Positions 24,057-33,416 are shown, counted from the first letter of the stretch. The stretch is DNA of 64,000 nucleotides from Bacteroidota bacterium (GCA_013289045.1 JABDAU010000010.1:1-64000), one strand, 5' to 3'. Numbers and translations are program-made. Notes: generated by a model not told the origin, from the letters alone.

Positions 24057-26501
24057 CTATTCTGAGCGCAAACTCTCCACCGGGTTCGCCAGCGCCGCCC
24101 TCACCGTTTTAAACGCAATGGTACAAAACGCAATAAGCACCCCGCTTGCCAGCGACACCCCAAAGACCCACCAGCTGATATCGATGCGGTAAGCAAAACC
24201 GCGCAGCCAGTTATTCATAAACCACCAGCCAAGCGGCAATGCAAACAGGTTGGCAATAAGCACCAGCCAGAAATACTGTTTGTAAAACAGCATAACGATA
24301 TTCCCCACACCTGCGCCGATCACTTTACGGATACCGATCTCTTTAGCCCGCTGCCCAAGCGTATAAGTGATCAAACCCAACAAACCGAGGCTCGAGATAA
24401 AAATGGCGATAACCGAACAGGCGGTAAGCATGGTTTGCTGGCGCTGGTCCTGGTCGTAATCATAGGCGAAAACCTTGTCCATAAAATCACAGGCGAACGG
24501 CGCATCGGGGTTAAGCTGTTTCCAGGTTTTATTTAAATAACCGATAGCCGCCGAAGCATTGCTGCCCCTGAACTTAGCCACTACAGTAGTAAAACGCTTT
24601 GGGTTAGCCAAAATGATACCGGCCGGCATAATGGGCGAATGCAGCGAGAAAATATTATAATTTTTAAGCACGCCCATAATGCGGTAGTTATAAATTTTGC
24701 CATTGTGCAGGCGTGAAAAGTATTTACCCGGTGCAGTGTACGGATCGAGCCCGTAAACTTTGGCCGCTTGCTCATTGATGATGATCTGCCGGGCAATGTC
24801 GTCGTTTTCCATATCCTCGTGCATATTGGTGTTGGAAAACGTTTGCGGCGTAAAGTTGGTGCCGGAAATGAGTGTTAGACCGAGCGTTTTAATATAGCTC
24901 GTATCGACAAAATCGAGCATAACGCTTTGCTGCTCGTGTACGGTTTTGCCCTGCAGGTAAAGGTTAAAATCTCCCGAAACCAAAGATGCGGTAGCGCCTG
25001 TTACCGTTTTGAACATGGAATTGGCGCTCAGCTCATTGATCAGCGTAGCGGTATTGGCCTGTGCTGCGGGCGTTTGCTCAAAAACGACCAATTCCTGGTC
25101 CTGGTCGAAACCAGGCTTGGTATTACGCATATAGCTGAACTGCTGCCATATTACTATCGTGGCAAAAACCAGCCCGGTAGCCACTACAAATTGAAGTGTC
25201 ACCAATACCTTGCGAATGCTAAACGTACCTTGCTTGTCAGCGATCTTTCCCTTCAACACTTTTACCGGCTTGAATGCCGAAAGATGCAGCGCCGGGTAAA
25301 TACCGGCTAACAAACCTGTAGCTAATGATATCAGGAGCATCCACAGGATGAGCGTATAATTTTCTCTTGCAAAAAATGACAGCGTTTGCCCCGTAAGACT
25401 ATTAAATACAGGCAAGGCCAAAAATGCCAACGCGATAGCCAATACCAAACCCAACAGGCTTACGGCCACTGTCTCTATCAAAAACTGGTAACGTATGGCA
25501 GATTTCCCTGCACCCAATACCCGGCGCACGCCCACCTCACGGGCCCGGTCGATAGCCTGCGCGGTAGACAGGTTCATATAGTTGATACAGCCCAGCAATA
25601 AAATAGCCAATGCTATACTGCCGAGGATATACAGGTAATGGATATTGCCCTGTTTCACTTCCATGTAGCTGTAATATTGGGCAGAGTTAAGATGAACGTC
25701 TTTCAAAGCCTGCAGCCCATTTTCCATAAAATCACCCGTAGCTTTTTTATCCGGACCGGCATGGCGGTCAGTATAGGCTTTTATTTCCTGCAGCACATGC
25801 GGCTCGCTGGCGTTCGGTTTAAGTTTTATGTAGGTATAGTAATTAGGGTTCACCACCCAGCTGGTGTTGGTGGCCATGTCCTCGCGGATGTCGGTGCTGT
25901 TATTGCTGGCGAAAAAATCGGCATTAAAATGGTTTAGGAAATCCTTTTTAAATACGCCTGAAATGGTATAAGTATTACCCGCAGTCTTGACGGTTTTGCC
26001 GATAACAGAAGTATTCGCACCAAACAATTTCTCTGCAAATGATTGCGAAAGCACAATGGTATTCGGCTCGTTAAAAGCAGTAGCGCGGTTTCCCTGCTCG
26101 AAATGGAAGGAGAAAATATCAAAGAATGTGGGGTCTGTCCAATAACCGTTATCAACTGCTATTGGCTCTTTATTGCCCGGGCCGTTTACCTGCACAATAC
26201 AGGTGCATTTGGATGCATCCAGCCGGCTTACCTGGTCAATTTCGGGGATATCATTTTTCAGCATGGTAGCATAAGGCCAGGTTACGGTAGGCGCCGAGCT
26301 GCCTTTGCCGAAATCGCTGGTTACACGGTAAATGTCCTTCGCATCATCAAAACCCTTGTCAAAACTCAACTCATGCTGCACAAACAGGAACACCAGCGCA
26401 CAACACGCCAATCCTACCGAAAGCCCCAATACATTAATAATGGTTGATGTTTTACGCTTCCATAAGTTGCGCAGCGCCAGGGTAAAGTAGCTTTTGAACA
26501 T
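24057..26501 (-). CDS. Large ABC-transporter-type permease (FtsX/MacB_PCD duplicate)
   Basis: 814 residues with the usual Bacteroidota doubled layout: N-terminal helix (about 20-40) after FTLALRNLWKRKTSTIINVL, periplasmic MacB_PCD domain, three helices near 280-400 with the NYMNLSTAQAIDRAREVGVRR motif (17 residues shown to MNLST...), a second periplasmic domain, and three C-terminal helices with GLITYTLGQRAKEIGIRKVI-like sequence. Both FtsX motifs (EVGVRRVLGA and EIGIRKVIGA) are intact. No ATPase gene is adjacent, as is common for this group. Likely role is lipoprotein, peptide or drug handling; not specified by sequence. Confidence 0.9.
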   Translation of the reverse strand: MFKSYFTLALRNLWKRKTSTIINVLGLSVGLACCALVFLFVQHELSFDKGFDDAKDIYRVTSDFGKGSSAPTVTWPYATMLKNDIPEIDQVSRLDASKCTCIVQVNGPGNKEPIAVDNGYWTDPTFFDIFSFHFEQGNRATAFNEPNTIVLSQSFAEKLFGANTSVIGKTVKTAGNTYTISGVFKKDFLNHFNADFFASNNSTDIREDMATNTSWVVNPNYYTYIKLKPNASEPHVLQEIKAYTDRHAGPDKKATGDFMENGLQALKDVHLNSAQYYSYMEVKQGNIHYLYILGSIALAILLLGCINYMNLSTAQAIDRAREVGVRRVLGAGKSAIRYQFLIETVAVSLLGLVLAIALAFLALPVFNSLTGQTLSFFARENYTLILWMLLISLATGLLAGIYPALHLSAFKPVKVLKGKIADKQGTFSIRKVLVTLQFVVATGLVFATIVIWQQFSYMRNTKPGFDQDQELVVFEQTPAAQANTATLINELSANSMFKTVTGATASLVSGDFNLYLQGKTVHEQQSVMLDFVDTSYIKTLGLTLISGTNFTPQTFSNTNMHEDMENDDIARQIIINEQAAKVYGLDPYTAPGKYFSRLHNGKIYNYRIMGVLKNYNIFSLHSPIMPAGIILANPKRFTTVVAKFRGSNASAAIGYLNKTWKQLNPDAPFACDFMDKVFAYDYDQDQRQQTMLTACSVIAIFISSLGLLGLITYTLGQRAKEIGIRKVIGAGVGNIVMLFYKQYFWLVLIANLFALPLGWWFMNNWLRGFAYRIDISWWVFGVSLASGVLIAFCTIAFKTVRAALANPVESLRSE

Positions 26502-26620
26502 AGCCGTGAGTTAAAGGTTATGCTCAAATTTAACCTACTTTTCTTAAAGCATTAGTAGTGAGGTGGTTTTTTAACAGTTTTTAACGGGGAATTGTTAATT
26601 GAAGATGGAGGTAAATTTCA

Positions 26621-26753
26621 GATCCCCTCTTGAGAGGGGGCGTGCAGGAAAGTGCGGCTGCAGGGGTGTGTTATCAAAGCGACAACAGGCATAGCGCATA
26701 AACACACCCCTCCCAACGCTCACGGCTTACGCGCCCCCTCTCGAGAGGGGATC
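26621..26753. repeat. GATCCCCTCT inverted-repeat element, copy 1
   Basis: 133 bp with 22-bp terminal inverted repeats GATCCCCTCTTGAGAGGGGG / complement (one mismatch), themselves near-palindromic, and inner arms CAGGGGTGTGTT / AACACACCCCT. Same family at 27316 and 42423. It sits between the permease and rimM. Confidence 0.85.
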
Positions 26754-26775
26754 CAAAAAAGCACGGCTTTATGAC

Positions 26776-27300
26776 TTACTCCAAATAAATATCCAGCAAA
26801 CCCTCGGGCAAGTCAACATACACTATGTTTTTTACCACGTCTATTCCTTTAATGATCTCCTCATTCAAGGGGAAAAGCACTTCGCAGTCCTTATACCGAA
26901 CCGACGCCACCAGTTGCTGCGGGAATTCGTTTATTTCGTTGATCACGCCCAGTTCGCCTTCGTAATCGTCAATGGCGGTAAAGCCAAGCAGGTCCTTGAG
27001 GGTAAATTCGGCCTTTTTCTTTTTGGGTTTGAGCTTATTGGGCAGGTAAACATCCTTCTTTGCCAGCGGCGTGGCTTTTTCTATCGTATCAATATCCTCA
27101 ACATACAAATAAGCCGTATTGCGTTGCGGGTATTTAATAGACTCTACAAAATAAGGCACCAGCTTGCCGGCCATGTCAATATACACCGCGTTAAACTTGA
27201 TGTTTTCCAGTCCTTCAAAATCAACATACAACTGCAGCTCGCCTTTTAAACCGCGGGTTTTGAGTATGGAGCCTATACGGAAGTGATCGTCTGTTGGCAT
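26776..27300 (-). CDS. rimM: Ribosome maturation factor RimM
   Basis: 174 residues. The N-terminal RimM domain begins FRIGSILKTRGLKGELQLYV, the canonical start, followed by the PRC-barrel-like C-domain (LLGFTAIDDYEGELGVINEI ... EVLFPLNEEIIKGIDV...VDLPEGLLDIY). It binds ribosomal protein S19 and helps 30S head maturation. It follows rpsP as in most bacteria, but a terminator and a 129-bp repeat separate the two, and another copy of the repeat follows rimM; trmD and rplS are not next to it. Confidence 0.95.
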   Translation of the reverse strand: MPTDDHFRIGSILKTRGLKGELQLYVDFEGLENIKFNAVYIDMAGKLVPYFVESIKYPQRNTAYLYVEDIDTIEKATPLAKKDVYLPNKLKPKKKKAEFTLKDLLGFTAIDDYEGELGVINEINEFPQQLVASVRYKDCEVLFPLNEEIIKGIDVVKNIVYVDLPEGLLDIYLE

Positions 27301-27315
27301 ACAAATGTATTTTTA

Positions 27316-27444
27316 GATCCCCTCTTGAGAGGGGGTGTAGTGGACAAGCGCATTGGCAGGGGTGTGTTTATCGAATTGGCATAGGTTGCTAAACACACCC
27401 CTGCCGACGCTCTAACCTTACGCGCCCCCTCTCGAGAGGGGATC
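27316..27444. repeat. GATCCCCTCT inverted-repeat element, copy 2
   Basis: 129 bp, same ends and inner GGCAGGGGTGTGTTTA / complement arms as copy 1. Its right edge begins 15 bp upstream of the rimM ATG, so the rimM leader on the minus strand runs through it. Confidence 0.85.
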
Positions 27445-27480
27445 AAAGCGCGTCCACTTTATAATTTCTCCTTAAACAAC

Positions 27481-27505
27481 AAAGGCGAAGAAACTCTTCG
27501 CCTTT
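27481..27505 (-). terminator. Terminator after rpsP
   Basis: AAAGGCGAAG / CTTCGCCTTT with a 5-base loop, starting 23 bp after the rpsP stop; moderate U tract on the minus strand. Confidence 0.75.
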
Positions 27506-27527
27506 ATCTAAAAAGTCTTTGCTAAAA

Positions 27528-28067
27528 TTATTCAGCGCTTTCTGCTTCTGGTTCAGCTGATGCAGCTTCTTCTTCGGCAGCAGGTGCTTCTTCTTCCACT
27601 TCAGCTACAGGTGCATTTTTAGCAGCTATAGCAGCAGCTTTATCTTCTTTCTTTTTAGCTTCGGCAGCAAGGGCAGCTTTACGGGCTTCTTCTTTAGCAG
27701 ATGTTAAAGTAGATTTTTTACCGGTAATTTTGCCGTCTTTTTGCTCAAGCCATGCATTGAATTTTTCTTCAACCTGTTCTTCGGTCAAAGCGCCTTTTTT
27801 CAAACCGCCCTGTAAATGTTTTTTGTACAGCACGCCTTTGTATGAAAGGATAGCGCGGCAGGTATCAGTTGGCTGTGCGCCATCGTTTACCCAATCCAAA
27901 GTTTTGTCGAAATTGATGTCGATAGTAGCAGGGTTAGTGTTTGGGTTGTACGAACCTAAACGCTCAATAAAGCGACCATCACGTGGTGCTCTTGAGTCCG
28001 CCACTACAATGTAGTAAAAAGGCTTGCCTTTTTTACCGTGTCTTTGCAGTCTGATCTTAGTAGCCAT
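27528..28067 (-). CDS. rpsP: 30S ribosomal protein S16 with Ala/Glu-rich extension
   Basis: 179 residues. Residues 1-80 are the S16 core ([40 protein letters not shown]). The rest, about twice the length of the E. coli protein, is a Lys-rich helix followed by an Ala/Glu acidic tail, a form normal for Bacteroidota. A TACCTTTG -7 box lies ~55 bp upstream, and a terminator follows directly, so rpsP can be transcribed alone. Confidence 0.97.
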   Translation of the reverse strand: MATKIRLQRHGKKGKPFYYIVVADSRAPRDGRFIERLGSYNPNTNPATIDINFDKTLDWVNDGAQPTDTCRAILSYKGVLYKKHLQGGLKKGALTEEQVEEKFNAWLEQKDGKITGKKSTLTSAKEEARKAALAAEAKKKEDKAAAIAAKNAPVAEVEEEAPAAEEEAASAEPEAESAE

Positions 28068-28120
28068 TCTTTGTTTTTATGTGTTCAACATTATCCCCGG
28101 AGCCTCTTGCAGCGGGGACG

Positions 28121-28128
28121 CAAAGGTA
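28121..28128 (-). promoter_or_regulatory. -7 box of the rpsP promoter
   Basis: On the minus strand the bases read TACCTTTG, an exact TAnnTTTG match, 54 bp before the rpsP ATG. The -33 element is not obvious. Confidence 0.5.
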
Positions 28129-28220
28129 AACAAATCTTTTTTATTTAAAAACATTGGGGTTAAATATTTATGTTTCAACAATATCCGCCTGTTTTTGAAA
28201 TAAAACGCAAATTTAGCCGC

Positions 28221-28748
28221 ATGAATAAACAACGCATTGCCATTGATATGGACGAAGTAATGGCCGACACTATACAAAAATTCATCGACCTGTATAAATC
28301 GGCGCATAATATCGAGATCACGATCCCTATGATGTATGGCAAAGAATTCAGGGACGTTTTACCCGAAGAGCTATACAATACCACTCGCAAATATATCAAC
28401 GAACCCGGTTTTTTTCGCGATATACCTGTTATGCCCGACAGCCAAAGGGTGATAAAGGAGCTGAACGAAAAGTACGAGGTGTTTGTGGTATCGGCAGCTA
28501 TGGAATTCCCCAATTCGCTTATTGACAAATATCACTGGCTGGCCGAGCATTTCCCGTTCATCAGCTGGACACATATTATTTTTTGCGGACTGAAGATCGT
28601 TAACGTAGATATTTTTATCGACGACCGCAGCCGCAATTTTGTGGACTTCGATGGGCGCAAGCTACTGTATTCATCGCCCCATAACCTGGAAATAGCCGAG
28701 TTTGAGCGCGTGAACAACTGGCGGGAAGTGGCAGACAAATTATTATAA
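28221..28748 (+). CDS. 5'(3')-deoxyribonucleotidase-like HAD phosphatase
   Basis: About 175 residues from the ATG at 28221 (MNKQRIAIDMDEVMADT); an in-frame ATG 51 bp upstream would add an unlikely leader that reads into the rpsP promoter region. HAD motif I is IDMDEVMADT with both catalytic Asp residues, motif II is VVSAAMEFP, and motif IV is FIDDRSRNF, matching the NT5C family, which dephosphorylates dNMPs. It is divergent from rpsP and followed after 48 bp by the multi-PAS protein. Confidence 0.88.
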   Translation: MNKQRIAIDMDEVMADTIQKFIDLYKSAHNIEITIPMMYGKEFRDVLPEELYNTTRKYINEPGFFRDIPVMPDSQRVIKELNEKYEVFVVSAAMEFPNSLIDKYHWLAEHFPFISWTHIIFCGLKIVNVDIFIDDRSRNFVDFDGRKLLYSSPHNLEIAEFERVNNWREVADKLL

Positions 28749-28796
28749 ATATTATTTAAAAATATTTAACTTTAGCCTGAACAGCTATTGTCCTGA

Positions 28797-30515
28797 ATGT
28801 TAAACCATATCCTCGCCACACTGAATGACTATGTTTTAGCCTTTAACAGGGATGAAAATAAATATTCATTTATTAGCACAAATATTTCCGGGCTTACAGG
28901 ATATAGCCCCGAGGCATTTGAGAAAGACCACAACCTGTGGCACAAGCTTATCGATCAGCGCGATATAAGTAAGATAAAGGATACCGGCCCGCTTACAGAA
29001 GGCAACCATAGCGAGCACACCTACCGCATACAAACCCGGAACGGGAAAATAAGATGGGTTAATGAAAGGCAAAGTTTATTTAATAATGAAAACAGCGAAG
29101 GTAATATAGCTATAAGTATTATTAGGGATATTCAGCGCGAGGACGAAGCCAAATATAACCAGGAAGAATCCATGGCCGGGTACAGCATCCTGTTCGACAA
29201 TAACCCAATTCCGATGCTGATATACGAGTTGGCTACGCTGCGGATATTAAAGATCAATGCCTCGGCTATTGAGACCTATGGTTATACCCGCGAAGAATTC
29301 CTGACCATGACCATGCGCGACCTGCGCACTGAAACAGGCCCTGAAGATGCCGAAGAATATGGCCCTAACGGGATCTTCCATGGTTTTAATAAGTTGCGCA
29401 AGCACTACACCAAAAATGGTGAAAGTATATATGTTGAGATTAACAGCGACAGCATAGAATATAAGAACATCGATTGCCGGATGGTGATCCTGAATAATGT
29501 TACCGAAAAAATTCGCTGGAGGGAAGAAGTTAAATTGCGCGAACAATTTCTTAATTCGCTTATCGACTCACAAACCAACTTCCTTATCCGGATAGATATA
29601 AACGGCAACTTTACATTCGTCAATAAACAGTTTTCTAAGGTGTTTGGTTATCAGAAATACGAGATCATCGGCAAACATTATAGTATTACAACAATACCCG
29701 AAGAGCTGCCTTTATGCGAGGCCGCTTTTATTGATTGTGTGAGCAATCCTAATAAAGTTATCCCGTTGATTCATAGAAAGCCCGACAAATCGGGCAAGCT
29801 GCACGATACGGAATGGGAATTTATAGCCATTAAAAATGAAGAAGGCCAGGTTACAGGCGCCCAGGGAATAGGGCAGGATATTACCGCTAAGGTAAACGCC
29901 CAAAAGGAAAATATCGTTACCAAAAGCAACCTGGAGGCGCTGATCAATAATACTGAAGACCTGATCTGGTCGGTAGACAAGGAATATACCTACTTGTATA
30001 TGAACCAGGCGTATAAAACAGCTATTACCACACATACCGGCCGTATACCCGTAAGGGGTGAAAGCGCATTGCACGAAGTTTTCACACCTGAGCTGTTGGC
30101 TATGTGGGTTAGTTATTACAATCGCGGCATAAGCGGGGAGCGCTACGTGGTGCTAACGGAAAACAAAGAACCGGTAGGAGAAACCAACTATTTTGAAACC
30201 AGCTTTAACCCGATATATAACGAGAAGGGCGAAATAACCGGCGTCGGCTGTTTTGCACGCAACATAACCGAGCATGTAAGGGCAACCCGGTTGATCACCG
30301 AAAAGAACGAACGCCTGCAAAATATCGCCTCTCTCAGCTCGCATGAACTGCGCCGGCCTGTAGCCACTATGCTTGGGCTAATCAACATACTCGATAAAGA
30401 AGATTTTTATAACCCCGACAACAAGCAGATCATAGAACACATACTGGCAGTTGGCCTGGAAATAGACGATGTGATCAGGCTAATCGTTGATAACACATTT
30501 ATAGAGCAGAGATAA
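28797..30515 (+). CDS. Multi-PAS protein ending in a HisKA-like phosphoacceptor domain, no ATPase domain
   Basis: 572 residues, soluble. Four PAS modules can be followed: ~10-115 (FISTNISGLTGYSPEAFEKD), ~130-245 (ILKINASAIETYGYTREEF), ~255-375 (FVNKQFSKVFGYQKYEIIG) and ~380-490 (DKEYTYLYMNQAY). A dimerisation helix pair follows with the H-box SSHELRRPVATMLGL (His516). The protein stops 57 residues after that His; N, G1, F and G2 boxes are absent and no continuation is seen in other frames before the convergent gene at 30523. It may be phosphorylated in trans or act as a sensor scaffold. Confidence 0.85.
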   Translation: MLNHILATLNDYVLAFNRDENKYSFISTNISGLTGYSPEAFEKDHNLWHKLIDQRDISKIKDTGPLTEGNHSEHTYRIQTRNGKIRWVNERQSLFNNENSEGNIAISIIRDIQREDEAKYNQEESMAGYSILFDNNPIPMLIYELATLRILKINASAIETYGYTREEFLTMTMRDLRTETGPEDAEEYGPNGIFHGFNKLRKHYTKNGESIYVEINSDSIEYKNIDCRMVILNNVTEKIRWREEVKLREQFLNSLIDSQTNFLIRIDINGNFTFVNKQFSKVFGYQKYEIIGKHYSITTIPEELPLCEAAFIDCVSNPNKVIPLIHRKPDKSGKLHDTEWEFIAIKNEEGQVTGAQGIGQDITAKVNAQKENIVTKSNLEALINNTEDLIWSVDKEYTYLYMNQAYKTAITTHTGRIPVRGESALHEVFTPELLAMWVSYYNRGISGERYVVLTENKEPVGETNYFETSFNPIYNEKGEITGVGCFARNITEHVRATRLITEKNERLQNIASLSSHELRRPVATMLGLINILDKEDFYNPDNKQIIEHILAVGLEIDDVIRLIVDNTFIEQR

Positions 30516-30522
30516 TTGCTGT

Positions 30523-31038
30523 TCAAAACCGGAAAAGGCCCACATCCAACCCTCTTTTTATTCTTTCGGCTATAGCTTTTGCATCGGCTTCGTTTTCTTC
30601 AATTATAAATTGCTGCAGCTCGTCAAATGATTCGTACAGTTTTATGTGTGGTTCAAGATATTCGGGTATTACGCCGTGTACGCGTGTGGCTGCACGTTGT
30701 GCGCATATTTCCATTGATGGCCGTACAACAACATAGTTAAGCAGGATCTTTCTTTTTTTAACCGACTCAGCCGCTTTATTGATATACCATGGCGGTATGC
30801 TAAAGTCCAGCAAAACTTCAAAACCATTACGAGCATAGGCTATGCTTGCCGCCAGCATGGCGCTCATAGTCGCTTTAAAATTTTCAAAGCCCGATTTCTT
30901 GCCGCTTTCTACAATATATTTCCAGAAGCTGTCGCCTTCAATATAGATCATCGCACCTTTATTAAGGCAGATCAACTCTTTCGCAATGGTCGTTTTTCCC
31001 GCCCCGGGCGGCCCTGAAAGTATGGTTATTGCGCTCAT
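30523..31038 (-). CDS. P-loop nucleotide kinase/AAA-type ATPase (zeta-toxin-like fold)
   Basis: 171 residues. Walker A is SGPPGAGKTT (residues 8-17); an EGDSFWKYI segment supplies the acidic residue usual in small-molecule kinases, LLDFSIPPWY is a likely Walker-B strand, and the Arg-containing lid is around CAQRAATRVHG. This resembles AAA_33/gluconate- or chloramphenicol-kinase-like proteins. No antitoxin partner is next to it, so a toxin role is unsupported. Convergent with the PAS gene at 8 bp. Confidence 0.8.
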   Translation of the reverse strand: MSAITILSGPPGAGKTTIAKELICLNKGAMIYIEGDSFWKYIVESGKKSGFENFKATMSAMLAASIAYARNGFEVLLDFSIPPWYINKAAESVKKRKILLNYVVVRPSMEICAQRAATRVHGVIPEYLEPHIKLYESFDELQQFIIEENEADAKAIAERIKRGLDVGLFRF

Positions 31039-31077
31039 GGTTAGCCTTTTGATAAAGATAGGGAAAAGTTAAAAAAT

Positions 31078-31225
31078 TGTCATTTCGAACCTGCAAAAGC
31101 ATAGGGTTTGAGTGGCTGGGGCAGGTGAGAAATCTTTTGCACCACGCATAGAAGCAATTCATAACGCAAAAGATTCCTCCTCATGCAGCGCTCAAACCCT
31201 ATGCTTTTGCAGGTTCGGAATGACA
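31078..31225. repeat. TGTCATTTCGAAC inverted-repeat element, copy 1
   Basis: 148 bp with 35-bp arms (31078-31112 and 31191-31225) that pair with a single mismatch, and inner arms AATCTTTTGC / GCAAAAGATT. It fills most of the 351-bp gap before the serine hydrolase; the remaining ~160 bp is AT-rich with no gene. Confidence 0.85.
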
Positions 31226-31389
31226 TGGTTTTTAACTTTAAATATTATTATTCAACATCATAAGCGATATTTTTTACATCCGATAAATCAAAAAAGTGAA
31301 TAATATTATCAGAATGTTAAAAACTTAACAGCCATACCTATGGTATATTTTATAATTTTTGCCTTTCGTTTAGCGTAAGATTTTTACCT

Positions 31390-32607
31390 ATGAGATTATT
31401 CTTTAAAAACATTTGTTTGCCTGCTGTTCTTTTTTTAGTGTTTGCTTCCTGCTCCTCTAACCAAAAAAACAAACCTGTTTCGTCTACGCCGGATCTCGGT
31501 AAGCCGTTCGATCCCACAAAATATTTAGAATATAACCCTAAAAAGGCCGATAAACGCATCGACGAGTTTATGAAGCACCTGCACCAGGTGGCCGGTTTCA
31601 ACGGTAATGTACTGGTGGCAAAGAAAGGCAAGATCATTTACGAAAACAGTTTTGGCTGGGCCAATTACCCGCATATGGACAGCCTCACTGTTAACTCGCA
31701 GTTCCAGCTGGCCTCAGTTACCAAAACCATGACGGGCACCGCCATCATGCAGCTTTGGGAGCGCGGAAAACTAAAACTGGACGACGATGTACAAAAGTTC
31801 TTTCCTAATTTTCCCTACCAGGGCGTTACCATCAGGCTGTTGCTTACCCACCGCTCGGGTATGATGAACTATGTTTATTTCATCGACGATATTTACCGTG
31901 CCGAGCATCGCGACCAGCGCAAGGGCATCACCAACCAGGGAGCCATGGACATGATAGCCCAATACAAACCTGCGCCGTTCAATAAGCCCGATAAACGTTT
32001 CCTGTACAATAACTCCAACTTTATGGTATTGGGTTCAATCATCGAAAAGGTGAGCGGCATCAGCTATACCCAATACATGAAGCAGAACATTTTCGACCCT
32101 GCCGGGATGAAAAATACCAACGTGTACTCAAAAGCTGATTACGATAAAATTCCAACCAAAGTACTCGGCCACGACCGTAACAGCTGGAAATACTCGGTAG
32201 CGCCAAACTTTTTGGATGGCCCGGTAGGCGCATACGGCATTTACAGCACTGTTGGCGATCTTTTCCTGTTTGATCGTGCCCTTCGCGCTGGCTACCTGAT
32301 CAAGCCGGCCACGCAGGATTCCGCTTATACCGACCGCAACCCCATGGTCCGTGGTCATTTTAATTATGGCTATGGCTGGCGTTTGTTTGAGGCGCCGGGC
32401 GAAAAGGTGGTTTATCACACCGGTTGGTGGCATGGCTTCAGGCACATCTTTCTGCGCGATATGAAGAACGACGTGACCATCGTACTGCTCGGCAACATGG
32501 TAAACGGCAGCCTGCTGCACCTCGACGACCTGTTTAAAATGACAGGAATGCCTGTAGTACGTAAAAGCGCTTACACAGGTAACGGCGGGGTTGAGGAAGA
32601 CCAGTAG
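31390..32607 (+). CDS. Beta-lactamase-related serine hydrolase, lipoprotein
   Basis: 405 residues of the class C beta-lactamase/esterase family (PF00144). A lipobox FASC at residue 21 indicates membrane anchoring. The catalytic Ser109-Lys112 pair is in SVTK, the YNN triad motif near 207 is in FLYNNSNFMVLG, and HTG near 343 stands where KTG is usual (VVYHTGWWHGF). Such enzymes are typically peptidases or esterases, not antibiotic resistance factors. Monocistronic; a nested palindrome follows. Confidence 0.88.
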   Translation: MRLFFKNICLPAVLFLVFASCSSNQKNKPVSSTPDLGKPFDPTKYLEYNPKKADKRIDEFMKHLHQVAGFNGNVLVAKKGKIIYENSFGWANYPHMDSLTVNSQFQLASVTKTMTGTAIMQLWERGKLKLDDDVQKFFPNFPYQGVTIRLLLTHRSGMMNYVYFIDDIYRAEHRDQRKGITNQGAMDMIAQYKPAPFNKPDKRFLYNNSNFMVLGSIIEKVSGISYTQYMKQNIFDPAGMKNTNVYSKADYDKIPTKVLGHDRNSWKYSVAPNFLDGPVGAYGIYSTVGDLFLFDRALRAGYLIKPATQDSAYTDRNPMVRGHFNYGYGWRLFEAPGEKVVYHTGWWHGFRHIFLRDMKNDVTIVLLGNMVNGSLLHLDDLFKMTGMPVVRKSAYTGNGGVEEDQ

Positions 32608-32668
32608 ACGGTGGAAAGTTGGCAGTTAGGAGTTTGCTGTTGGCAGTTATATATTTGAATTTCACGCT

Positions 32669-32859
32669 CTGGTTTAAGAGTTAGCGCAGCGCTCTTAAAT
32701 CCCTCATAAAAAGCAGGACTCCGTCCGGGTTGTTTGAGAACAAGGTCAGTGACGAAGGAAAAAGCCCTTTGCTATTTAAAAACTTTAAATTATTGAGCCG
32801 GACGGAGTCCTTAATCTTCTATGTTAGATTTAAGAGCGCTGCGCTAACTCTTAAACCAG
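32669..32859. repeat. Nested 191-bp palindromic element
   Basis: Perfect 33-bp outer arms at 32669-32701 and 32827-32859 (start CTGGTTTAAGAGTTAGCGCA), each containing its own smaller inverted repeat (TTTAAGAG / CTCTTAAA), and perfect 14-bp inner arms AGGACTCCGTCCGG / CCGGACGGAGTCCT at 32715-32728 and 32798-32811. Located between convergent genes. Confidence 0.9.
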
Positions 32860-32891
32860 TAGAAACGTTTAATAATGGTTATCAAAAACAT

Positions 32892-33287
32892 TCAATCCAA
32901 ACCCAGGTAATTCTTCTGCTTACGCCATTTGTTTAGCGGAATATCTTTATCGTTCTTATAATCTTCATACAGGATTTCTCCAGTCCGCGGATCGACAAGG
33001 AAACTGTACCAGGTATGGTAAGCAGCGCCATTGTCCTCGGCTATTTCAATGTTAAAATACTTTTGCCCTTTACCGGGTTTGCCGGCAACCATAGTTAACA
33101 AGTGCTTTTTGCTGTGCGAATGTTTTTGGTAATAGCGGTCGGCCTTTGCCAATTCCGGAAGCTTATCAATCATCGTAAGGGCCTTATCCTCTAATTTATC
33201 TAACCCGCCATTAGCTTTCTGCTGACCAAAGACCCGGAGCGATATAAATAACACCAACAGGACCGATATTTGGAATATTTTTGTCAT
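32892..33287 (-). CDS. Hypothetical secreted protein
   Basis: 131 residues. An N-terminal signal peptide ends near VFGQ (residue 21); the mature part is Lys-rich with KKHLLTMVAGKPGKGQKYF and a WYSFLVDPRTGEILYED segment reminiscent of short PepSY-like or lipid-binding beta folds, but I cannot assign a family. Convergent with the serine hydrolase, divergent from the next secreted protein. Probably periplasmic. Confidence 0.7.
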   Translation of the reverse strand: MTKIFQISVLLVLFISLRVFGQQKANGGLDKLEDKALTMIDKLPELAKADRYYQKHSHSKKHLLTMVAGKPGKGQKYFNIEIAEDNGAAYHTWYSFLVDPRTGEILYEDYKNDKDIPLNKWRKQKNYLGLD

Positions 33288-33408
33288 GGCTTAATAAGCT
33301 CAATAATAACTATAAAAATTGCCCTATCCTACGGCAAATTTTACCAATAATTAAAGTCAGCGGTTAATTCTACTTGTATCAACACAAATCCAAATAAAAA
33401 ACGTTCAT

Positions 33409-33416
33409 TAGCTTTG
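33409..33416 (+). promoter_or_regulatory. -7 box upstream of the 33431 gene
   Basis: TAGCTTTG, an exact TAnnTTTG match ending 14 bp before the ATG; no convincing -33 element at 17-23 bp. Confidence 0.45.

Noticed and set aside
30523-31038. Zeta-type toxin of a toxin-antitoxin pair
   Set aside because: No adjacent antitoxin gene; fold is shared by ordinary small-molecule kinases.
31112-31303. Plus-strand frame of 63 codons
   Set aside because: Mostly inside the TGTCATTTCGAAC repeat, no ribosome site, no protein features.
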